This document shows, piece by piece, positions 54,793 through 64,000 of a stretch of DNA of 64,000 nucleotides (positions are counted from its first letter, which is position 1; every line of letters starts with the position of its first letter). Under the pieces are notes generated by a model that saw only the letters and a program-made list of their open reading frames with translations, ran no database searches and was not told the origin of the DNA. The translations under genes and the position numbers were made by a program. The stretch comes from Apus apus (Eukaryota > Chordata > Aves > Apodiformes > Apodidae). The stretch lies in assembly GCF_020740795.1 (NCBI RefSeq), contig NC_067282.1, forward strand, positions 153,188,858-153,252,857. Direction: 5' to 3'.

Positions 54793-57700
54793 GTAAGTAC
54801 TGCACACCAAATTGGCTAACTTGGGAGAAATAAAAACTCCAGTGTAGATCTGAACCTTGGAAAATGGAGGCAGAAAGTGCCTGTAGCAGTTACCCTGTGT
54901 CTAGCTGTAAAATTCTAACGCTGTCCTGATGATGGTCAACCTGTGACAATAAAATTCTATAATTGTTTTTATATATAGATACTTTAGTTGTCGTTTAACT
55001 TCAGCTAAAGGTGACTCAAAACAGTTTTGCAAAGCCTTCTACTGGTGTTGAGTATCGTAGTTCTGACCAAGTTGGTGGAATCTGGTGGTTAAAAGGTAAA
55101 AAAACCCCTTGTCTGAAGAGCCACATGACCTCTCCCCTCAGCATAACTGCTCCAGTCCTGGCCAATAATTCCTATCTGCATACTGGTTCACTATAGCAGT
55201 GAAAAACCAAAGCAGGTATCTTCCACTGCTACCATAGTGGGGGGGGGAAAGTTAAAAAAGACCGTTTGAGTAAAAGAATACAATTTATTCAAAACATTTT
55301 CCTAATTGCCTTTTTTCCATTAAAAAAACCCGTGTTAACATTGTTTTGCTGAAAAGGGTGATATTTAAAATAGCTTCAAATAATGTTAATGAAGCATTGT
55401 TTTAATTTTGCCTTCAGGAAAAACAAAACAAAACACTGTTATAAATTGTTCTCCATTTAAAAACACTGCCATCATATTAGTAATTTTTCCCTTCAGCTGT
55501 GGGCTGACAATTTTCCCTTTTCCCCTTCTCCTTCCAACAGTATTATGTGAGCCCAGCAGCACAACACATTGAAACTTCTGCTAAGCATTTTGCCAAAGAA
55601 ATGCAGAAACTGCTCTTGTTTCTCTTGCAACTGTGTGTCCTTCCAAGGTATGGCACATGAAAATAGGTGATGTCAAAATCAGCCTGTTACATTAAGAACA
55701 GTTATAGATTGGAGATGTCTGACTGGGACTTAAAGCTCAGATTCTGAATGCTAACTGTCACTAAAGATATTTTTTCACATTTTTTTGTAAAGCAGGAATG
55801 TTAGCACCAGTCACCTGACCAATGTGCAAATTTGAAAATTACATTTGACATCTCCTTAATTTCCTCCTGCTATTTCATTTAATTCTAGTGTTCATTACTT
55901 CTTTTTTTCCTTAAATTGCTCTTTTGTGTTTGTTCTCTGCTGTTATAGGTGACCTAAAAAGGAAAAAATAATTAGGTTGAAATCTGCTTTTCTCTATTTT
56001 AAACACAAATTCCTTTTTCCTATCCCCATTTTTACAGCTCCCAGGCACATGAAGTATTACTTCCCCTCTCTCTTGCTCATTCCTTGAAAAGCTGTGTGAA
56101 GGATACAGGAGAATGGTTGAGAAATATTCTCACTACTCAACTGAAGGAACAGGGAGATACAATTTCTGAAAATAATTATTAGGATAAATACTTTTAAATA
56201 AAGATAATTGTATTTTAAACACCATCAAAAAGTTTCCAAATATTCATGTTTTATTCCTTTGGTACTTCTATATCATATGCCTACTGACACTGAAGCCTTC
56301 TAGGAAAAGGATAGGTCAAAAAGCATTTTCCAGGGGAGAGAAAGAAGCACAAGAATAACATATCAGCCTGTCTTTATATTTAACAAGAGAACATAAGTTT
56401 TTATTACTTTTTTACAAATAATGTTTTTTAACAGCCATCTTCTTTTCCAGTGCTGCCTGCATTTCAGTCACAGATTAAGTACAGCATTGTCGTGTGCTTA
56501 CTGTCACATTTCATACCAAAACACTTAAGTATCACGCACCACGAGCATCAGCACACACTTTACTGTGGCTTTCCAAAAAGCAATCATCTATCTCTTACTA
56601 ACCGGTTACTTTTTATGCCCAGTAGACAGCTGCTGCTTAAAGCATCTGAAGCAGAAAAACGTCAGGGTTAGCCAAGACTGTTTTTCAGTATCAGTAGCTT
56701 TTAGTGGCTAACTATCCAGAGTTCATTCAGGTACATTAATTTAAAAACCTAACAAGGCTATAAAAAAGATGTTAAGGCACCATTGGAAATAATAAACTGG
56801 TGTCAGATCTAAAAACCCCTGACTTCCAACTCTAGCTATTAAAGCTAGTGTTTTGTCGTCTCTCATTCCTGCATCCAGAATTGTCCCAAGCTGGCAGCAC
56901 TCCTTGTTTCTTCAGAGGAGTCCTTTCAGGAAGCCTTTTCCTATACTGCATCCCTGTCAAGTGTCTCTCTGATATCACAAGTAAACTTAATTTTTAAGAA
57001 GAGGCCGTGTATTTTCATGGCATACGGAGGTGAGGTTGGAATAGCCAAAAGATTGTGGAATGAACCTCAACACTGAAGTGTGTTTGTCCCTCAGGCTACC
57101 CTGTGAGGTTTGATACTTCAAGATGTTTGGAGGCAGAGCATCGACCTGCTCTGCAGAAGCCAAAAGGAACACATTCCTGTACTTCCATGAGCCCATTCCC
57201 CTGAGCTGCAATGATCTTTCACATCACTTGTCCATAGCAGAGGCAAGATCTTCCACAAGCCCTTGCCGCAAAGAAGCCCAGCCTTTCCCAGCACCTGGAG
57301 CTGCACCACAGCAGCAGAGTAACACTGACATCCAGTGGATGAAAAAATGCAATTTCACTAGCCAGACTGGTCCCATTTTTGGACAGAAATGGTAATGCAA
57401 AAGGTATGAAAAAACAGGAAGAACTACTTTGTTCATAAGCGTTTGGACTTTATGAGAGCCAGAAAGTAGCCTGGGAGCTGTGATCACCCCCAAATCCACA
57501 GGTGAACCTGGGTGGGAACTTCTGAGTCATCTGTTATCATTTCAGATAAACCAACAAAATCTGCTTGCTTCCTACAATTCAGCTTTGTTCTGTAGTGCGA
57601 AACTACAGGGACAATTGAGCAGGGGATCTTCTGCTCCTCTGAAATGAAAGCGTCTGGTTTCCTAGGTTTATGCAAAACAAATCATATTCTTTCCCTTTGC

Positions 57701-59545
57701 TTTCCATGTCCTGCTAGAAGTGCACCAAATCCCTGAGGAAACCATATGAGGGAAAACCTGCAAAAGAACACCAATGAAGGGAAACAGAATCTAAACAGGG
57801 AAGTTATTTTTCTATTTTAGTTTTGTTTTTTTACTTATGGCAAAGACAAGGTCAACATCTTAGACACAGGCTTTTCTCCCAGCTTGTGCAAACTGTACTC
57901 TCAGTGTATTAGTGATTTCTACTTACATCAAGAAAAATACATGTGGGTAGACAGGATATAGACAGTTCCTACTCAATGAATAAACAATGAGGAAGAGAGG
58001 CGAGGTGCATCCCCAGTTTATACTACTATTTCCTACTGATTTATGTAGTGCCTTTTGCATTCCTTAAAGCCCTACAATCACAAGTATGCATATACCCAGA
58101 ATAAAGTCTTATTCATGTTAATGGGGCTCTTTCCCGACCAATCAATGTAAAAATCAATTACCATTACTGAATGGGGAAGCCATCAAAGCATTCACTGCTG
58201 TTTACTGACTCGTGTAGCCAGAGTTCACATGGATCTTGCCTGCTGTCCGTGCCAACGTTGTTTCGCTGTGCTGGCAGCTGTCCCTTCTGGTGGTGACTAA
58301 CCTGTAAAGGGCCCGATGGCTCTTCCAAGACAGACCGTGTTTCCACTGAACCACCCCATAGACCTCTTCAGTGCTGTGACAGGCACATCACATCTCTATA
58401 GTTCTCTCTTTAGCACCAAAATGGTATTTTCAGCTGCCCCACTATTCCGTTGATCAGGTTGTAACATGATTCTCCAGAGGAGATCAAATGAAGAAAACAA
58501 TGCTCTGGCATGCTGCCCTGGGTGAGGTCAGGAAGTGACACCCCTTAAGGTAACAGCAGTCTTTGAAAATACTCATGAATAAGGAGAATTCATAAAGAAG
58601 TTCAGTACAAGCAAGGATGCCTCTTCTCTCCTCCTAGCTTATCCTCCACGTTTCTTATTCCCCTCTGTGCTTTCTCTCCCAGTCGGTTTCAGAAACTTAA
58701 GATGCTCCTGTGGCCATGCTCTTCTGCTCTGCTAATCCTAAACCCTTCTTTTTTCCTATACGGATCCTGCTTATCCATCTCCCATTTTATTCCTTCCCTT
58801 TCTGAGATCCAGCAGCACTACCTCATGCCTGCTCTCTGGACCCTTCCAGCCCTCAGCTAATACTGCTGCACCTCACCCCTGGCTTCTCATCAAGCATCTC
58901 CAGGCCAGCTCCTGCCTCAGCCTCCCACTGCCCCATCCCTGCCGCCGTTTCAGGCTCAGCCCACTCCATAGATACTGACGATCAGCTTTATTTTTAGCAA
59001 TTACATTTATGAATTATAGCCACTGCAAAACCGTTTTCCACAGGTTTTCTTGATGGCTATTCTCAGCTGACTCTCAAAGCATGAAGCTAACAGCTGAGCT
59101 CCTTCCATCCCAAAGGAACCCCAGATTCCACCTGTGAAATGTGCCACACGTGTCGGGTGGGGGACCAGGCGAGCCCGGATCACCGGTCCCCTCAGACCGT
59201 CCCGAGGCCGCCAGGAGCCGGCCGCCACAGCGGAAGGCAAGCCCTGAGGGCGCTCTGGGGCCGGCGGTCCGCCTCTTCCCGCCGGCCCCTCTCCCTGCAG
59301 CTCACCGCGCCGAGTTCCCGCACGCCGTGCGCGGGAAAGGCGGCACAGAGGGCGGCACAGAGGGCAGGGCGCGGGGCCGCGCGCCGCCGCCCCGCCCTCC
59401 CGCAACGGCCGCGGCGGCGCCTCCCGCGCCGCGTCACGTGCGCAGCTGCCCGGGACACGTGGGGTCAGGCGGGCAGCCCCGCCCCGCTCCCCGCTCCACC
59501 CCCCCAACCCCCTCCGCGCTCCAGGTTGATTGACGGGGAAACCGG

Positions 59546-60428
59546 CCAATCAGACGCAGCCCCCTCCCCTCCCCCACGCGGCCGCCCTCCCCCGCCCACG
59601 GTGGCGGCGTCACCCGGCGGGTGACACGGCGGGCGGGTGCCAGTTGGCTGTGGAGGACCCGGCCTCCCGCCAATGGCGTCGGGAGCTGCACGACTGACAC
59701 CTGCCCTGCCCAATGGTTCTCTCGGGGCGGGCGTGTCCCTGAAGGGAGGGGCGGAGCGAAGGGTAAATGTCGTTGGGGTCGGCGGGGAGCGTGGCGTTGT
59801 TGCCGTTCGGCGGCAGGGGAGCCTGGCGCAGCTCAGCGGCGAGAGCCGCGGCCGTACTCGTTACCGGGTGCGTCCGTCGCAGCGCCCCGCCCTCGGGGCC
59901 GGCAAAGGAAGTAGGCGCACTGACGTAGCCTCTCCTCCCGCCGCGGCCGAGGAGGGCCTTCGCTCCGCCGCCAAGGAGAGCAGCTCGGTGGGCAGGTCAT
60001 CTAGCTGTTAAAGAGTGTAATGGGCACACCCCTGCTCCAATGGCGGCCCAGGGTGCAACCCGTAACCCCCAGGGCGGGGCGAGGAGGGGCGGGCCAGCGG
60101 GTGCCCCATTTAAGGGGCAAATCGCGCAGCCAGCTGGCAGAAAGGAAGAAGGGGTGGGAGTCGGTGAGGGTTGCGAAGGGGGCGACGTTAAGCGGTGACA
60201 GTCAGCAAGTGCAGCTAATCCGTGAGGGTGGAGCGACGCGACAGCCCAATTCGAAGCCCCGAGGGGCGGGTGTCCCGTCGTGATTGACGCGGGCCTTGGC
60301 AAATGAGCGGAGAGCTCCGCGGGGCTCTTCCCAATGGGCAGCGTGGAGGGGCGGGAAGGGGAGCGGAGGGAGAAGATGAGCAGGCGGAGCGACCAATCAG
60401 CGCCAGGGTCGGCGGGGCGCCGTCCAAT
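59546..60428 (+). promoter_or_regulatory. TNRC6B: Array of eight CCAAT boxes
   Basis: CCAAT pentamers occur at 59546, 59670, 59710, 60037, 60246, 60331, 60393 and 60424, all on the + strand. Two are in the optimal NF-Y form CCAATCAG (59546, 60393) and four read CCAATGG. Two TGATTGACG motifs, PBX-like, lie at 59527 and 60281. NF-Y sites of this kind usually sit shortly upstream of transcription starts, so initiation within about 60100-60700 is likely. Confidence 0.65.
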
Positions 60429-60600
60429 GGGCGGCGCGAGGGGCGGCGCGGGGGCGTGTCTCAGTGTGTTTGGGTTCGTGCTCCTCGGGGGAGGGAGACG
60501 GCGGCGCGGAAAGTTTTTTTTATTTTATTTTATTTTTTTTCTTCTCCGGTGGGTTTTGGGTTTTTTTTGTTTGTTTTTTTTGTTTTGGTTTTTTTTTCAG

Positions 60601-60737
60601 TTTGGGGGGTGGGGGGAGGGGTCCGTTTTTCACAGCTTCTTCGCGTTCGTGTCCTGGGTTCGTGTTTCCCGGGCGGGCGGAGGCGCCCCCGGCACTGAGA
60701 AGAAGGGGGCTCAGCGCTTCGCGGCGGTGCCTCAGCG
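60601..60737 (+). other. TNRC6B: Putative TNRC6B 5' non-coding exon (3' end defined by donor)
   Basis: A consensus donor, CAGCG followed by gtgagtgcgg, ends at 60737 inside the CpG island and is the best candidate for the end of the first exon. The 5' boundary is uncertain. A long T-tract ending in ttttttttcag at 60600 looks exactly like a splice acceptor, so the exon may be internal (60601-60737, 137 bases); alternatively the tract is transcribed as part of a longer first exon. A G-rich run at 60604-60621 lies at its start. No TNRC6B protein sequence is encoded here, consistent with the non-coding first exon of this gene in other vertebrates. Confidence 0.45.
60604..60621 (+). other. G-quadruplex-prone run
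   Basis: G6-T-G6-A-G4: enough guanines for a quadruplex if the six-base runs are shared. It lies directly after the T-tract at the putative start of the TNRC6B exon. Confidence 0.6.
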
Positions 60738-63700
60738 GTGAGTGCGGGACGGGCCCCCCCCGCTTCTCCCCTCCCCCCGGGCAGAGGGGGCAGGGCGGGC
60801 GGGCGGTGAGCCTCCCTTCGGGCGCTTCCCGCCCCCAGCACCCGCGCGCGGCTTCTGAGGGGGGCCCCCTCCCCCCCCCCCCCCTCCCCGAGCTGTGGTG
60901 CCTCTGCGGGAGGGTTGGGCCGGCGGGAGGGGCCCCGAACGGTGCCTTCAGGGCGCTGCCCCAACGGCGCCGCGGCTGCTGCTGCTCCCCCCGCTTCCAG
61001 CCCGGCGAGCGCTCGTCCCGGGGCAGAGCCGGGCGAGCGCCGCCCCCACCCCTCCGCCCGCCTCACGTGCAGCCGCGGCTGAGCCCCCCCCCCCACCCCG
61101 TGCTCCCCCCTCCACCCCGTGCTCCCCCCTCCCGCTTTCCCGACAGGGCCCCGGCGGGACGCGCGGGCGGCCCCGAGGCCGCTTCCCCGGCTCCGCGGTG
61201 CGCAGCGCCGGGCGCTCGGCTGGCTGCGGAACGCGGGGAAGAGCCGCTCGCCTAGGCCGGGCGAAATGTGCAGCGGCGGAAAGACGCCGAGGGAGCTTTT
61301 AGTGCCTGGGGAGAAAGTGCTTTTGTGTGGCGAGGGGACGGTCCCGAGGTTAGGTTGGTACCACTATAAACCGCACTGGATGTGCTGAACACGATGCTAG
61401 TTAAAATGTGTGTCTGTGAGTGGTAGGAGTGACCGTGCTCAGGGGTGTGTCCCAGGCCGAAAAAAAAAGTTTCCAGAGCTGTTTGTATCAAAACGAGCTA
61501 GTGTTTGTTTCTGGAGACGCTTCACCAGCTGTAGATAACGCTGCTTGTAGCATGGTATCTTGCAAGTTCAAGTCTGCTGTATGAAAATGCATGTAGGATT
61601 ATCTACTACAGGATAGAGCTGAGGCTTCTTGAGTAACACTTGAGTTTCAGCAAAGTGTTTTCTTAGCTAAAGTAGACGTGCTTTCTACTGTAAACAGTAC
61701 TTCATTTTTCCACGTTTAACATTTCACTAGCCTTAGGAATACTTGTTATCTCTCCATAAGGGTGACTTTTTTTTTACAGTCAATAGTTACTATTTTTAAT
61801 CATGACTTACTAGGTTTCAGTCTCACGTTTTCATCCTGTACAAAAAAGGTGCATCTTCCCGAGAAATTATAGGTTAAACTTCGGGCTTTGTATAACTCCG
61901 TATTTGAATGAATTGGGTTTTTTTACGTAGTATTTTCCAGTAATAATTTTACCCACATGAATTGGATTTTACTTGCTGCTTCAAGTATTGTAGAGGTAAT
62001 AGCATAGATTCACAGGGTTGTTAAATATATGCATAAATCCAAGCAGCTTTGTAGTTAGTCTACACTGAAGTTGCTCTCAACAATTCTCTCCTATGGTAAC
62101 TCTTTAATGGTAGAGATTCCTTGGAACGTGGGTGCTGTTGAGAGGCTGGGTAAATGCTCTTATCTGCTGCAGTACCTGAGGTCCTGGATTTAAAGATAAG
62201 GTCAAGTTTTTCAACGTGATCCACAGTTAGCGGAGGGACTGCAATGAAGACGTACCTTAAGCACTGGTTAGTAAGGGGGACTTTGTAGCAACTGAGGTTA
62301 TCGATATACCTTTTATTTTAACTTTGATTAGCTATATTGCGTGTAGATGTTTCGTGAATATACAATTTTACGTAAAACTATACACATATATAGAATTAGC
62401 TCAAAAGTTTCAGTTCTAGTTGGCAGTATTCTGGAGCGCAAACTCTTGTGAACTTGATCTTGTTTTTTATTTCCTCATAACGTTATCAGGATGCTTAGTA
62501 AAGGGAATCACTTCATTCCTGTAATGTGGAAGTGCTGGGGGTAAAAAAGGTAACTTAATTATGATACAGTCAGTGTCTCTTGATCAGGCAGCCTTATGAA
62601 TTGGTGCATTACTCCAGTTTTTCTGTAGCTGCAAATTGAGCTGGCAATCTAAGCCATCTAAATAATAAGCTCAAAGGTTTGGAAATAAAAATCTTGGAAC
62701 TGTGAATCAAAAAAAGCTTAATCTTACCAGAGTTTGTGTGACTGAATAGTCCAATAAAATCCTTAGATAGAAGACGTGTCATGACTTTGCTTGGTGATGA
62801 GTGTTCAGTTGTCAAAAATTGATGTTGAAGGATGACTTGAAGAGGAGAGAACTTCAGGAGATAAAATTGTGTAGTTCTGGGGTGTATTTACCTTAGATCT
62901 GCCTCCTGTTATAGAGAACTAAGTTGGTTTTGCAGAATAACGCATAATGTATGTCATATATAGAGATAGCTGTATGTAGAACAATGGGATGAATAGCTGA
63001 AACCAGAATGATGGAAGGAATTAGTGGACTGCTATAGAATAAGTAATTTGAAAATACGATCAAATGGTGTTTGTTCTCTTGGGTTTTTTGTTGTTTGCTT
63101 GTTTTTTGATTTTTTTTCTCCAGTAAAGCTGGTACATTTTTGCTTGCAGGCAAGATTGGATTTGCAATTGAGCAGTATGAAATGGAGATCATAGAATAAG
63201 TCTAAGGAGCTTAGTTATTGACTTGAACGAGTTTATTAATAGTCTGCTTAATGGTTCAGTTACTTTATTCTCTGTTTTCTGCAGAATGCTTGCATGCAAA
63301 ATCTCTTGTTCTAGTAACTCATTGCCATTATCTTGTTTGTTTTCTTGGAATGTCTTTTTATACATAGATATTGTCTAGTCTATGCAATAATAGTAATAAT
63401 AACGATTAACGGTAATTTTCCAGCTTCTTTGCAATGACTTTCCTCAGTAATTGCTCTCTAGTGCTATTAGATTCACAAATTCTGAAATGATTCTGCTTAC
63501 AGTGTACCTTGCAGCTTACAGCCATTCAATTCTTTATTAATAGATTTTATTTTATACTCAACCTTTGTCTGCATGAAATTTCTGGATCAGTAAATCTGTC
63601 ATGAAGAACTGGCATTGTTTGTCTTTATATGATAAATTAAATATATTTAGCACATAGATAAGCATGAAGTACCTGATACCAACAAATATATACCAGTGTT

Positions 63701-64000
63701 TCTCTTTTAACTTATAAATTTTCTGACACCTCAGTACTTTTAAAGTGTGCTTGCCTGAACTATCTCTGCAATTGCTTTTAATGATCTATTTGTTGTAATC
63801 TCAGAAATTTTACTTGTGAAACATGACACTAACTTGGAGAAGAATGGCAAGATGTCAGTCTTCAGTTCTAAGAGCAAGAACTTAGCACAAAGGTGTTGAG
63901 CAAGCGGTGACATATATTTCAAATTGACCAGATGTAGAAGAAGACAGGGATTCTTGCTAATCATCTTCCTTAGCTTAGCATTTACTGTCTTTCTCTGTTT
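60738..64000 (+). other. TNRC6B: Start of TNRC6B intron 1
   Basis: Begins with the gtgagt donor. The first 600 bases are still CpG island with C-runs (about 60868-60888 and 61086-61135, the latter with two copies of CACCCCGTGCTCCCCCCTC). After 61350 it turns AT-rich with no recognised repeat, exon or RNA gene. The open frame 60464-61255 is a GC-island artefact. Confidence 0.55.

Larger units (their letters stand above)
48241..59130. other. Intergenic DNA between FAM83F and the TNRC6B promoter
   Basis: No gene recognised. Seen here: (AT)8 at 50013-50028, a possible old CR1 antisense piece at 51530-51700, a cryptic exon-like segment at 54749-54792, and poly-C and poly-G runs at 54069-54077 and 55240-55248. 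All open frames are short and without known domains. Confidence 0.55.
59140..61350. promoter_or_regulatory. TNRC6B: CpG island, probable TNRC6B promoter
   Basis: A 2.2 kb CpG-rich block. It has eight CCAAT pentamers on the + strand between 59546 and 60428, several GGGCGG-type GC boxes, two CACGTG E-boxes (59435-59440, 61064-61069) and a TGACGTAG CRE-like site near 59921. No TATA box is evident. Such islands mark broadly expressed promoters. In other vertebrates the next gene after FAM83F on this strand is TNRC6B, a GW182-family scaffold that joins Argonaute to the CCR4-NOT deadenylase in miRNA silencing, so synteny assigns the island to it. No TNRC6B coding sequence is present in the window, so the name rests on position only. 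Confidence 0.7.

Noticed and set aside
59007-59549. 180-codon open frame on the - strand in the CpG island
   Set aside because: Composition is driven by GC-rich text (Arg/Gly/Pro/Ala repeats); no domain, and the frame's last third lies in ordinary AT-rich DNA without similarity. Long frames are expected by chance in such islands.
60464-61255. 263-codon + frame across the TNRC6B donor
   Set aside because: It starts with Phe runs from the T-tract, then Pro/Arg/Gly runs from the island, and ignores the strong donor at 60738. It does not resemble TNRC6B.

Overview
The window is bird-type vertebrate genomic DNA: long AT-leaning introns and intergenic DNA, GC-rich promoter islands, GT-AG introns, and CR1 retrotransposon pieces ending in the short ATTCTGTG-type 3' repeats typical of avian genomes. 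The exact species cannot be told from the sequence; CR1 subfamilies suggest a neognath bird. There are no operons, CRISPR arrays or prokaryotic features. Gene order and orientation, GRAP2 - FAM83F - (TNRC6B), all on the + strand, is the order known from human 22q13.1. This supports the two protein-coding assignments and is the main ground for naming the third locus.

Layout. 1-5739: the last three coding exons of GRAP2 (GADS, a T-cell/platelet adaptor), 709-840, 2970-3089 and 5560-5739, all phase 0. They encode the linker after the SH2 domain and the complete C-terminal SH3 domain; the first SH3 and the SH2 lie upstream of the window. 5740-26300: GRAP2 3'UTR and about 20 kb of intergenic DNA with MIR-like and CR1 repeats and no recognisable gene. 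26300-27560: CpG-rich promoter and first exon of FAM83F. 26916-43995: the complete FAM83F coding region in five exons (26916-27371, 31137-31304, 38374-38495, 39085-39797, 43931-43995), totalling 1524 bases or 507 residues, with every junction in phase and a C-terminal CVLS CaaX box. 43996 to about 48240: probable long 3'UTR crossed by old CR1 pieces. 48240-59130: intergenic DNA with one cryptic exon-like segment. 59140-61350: a strong CpG island holding eight CCAAT boxes, two CACGTG E-boxes, G-rich runs and a splice donor at 60738, best explained as the promoter and 5' non-coding exon of TNRC6B. 60738-64000: the start of its first intron.

The three genes are neighbours by conserved synteny and do not form a common pathway: GRAP2 links LAT/SLP-76 in immune receptor signalling, FAM83F anchors casein kinase 1 at membranes, and TNRC6B is a GW182 protein of miRNA silencing. 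I found no clearly new biological system. The most useful observations are the apparent exon duplication inside the GRAP2 linker, the much shorter linker than in mammals, the conserved FAM83F CaaX box with an intron-retention route to lose it, the dense CCAAT-box array at the TNRC6B promoter, and a set of old MIR-like elements.
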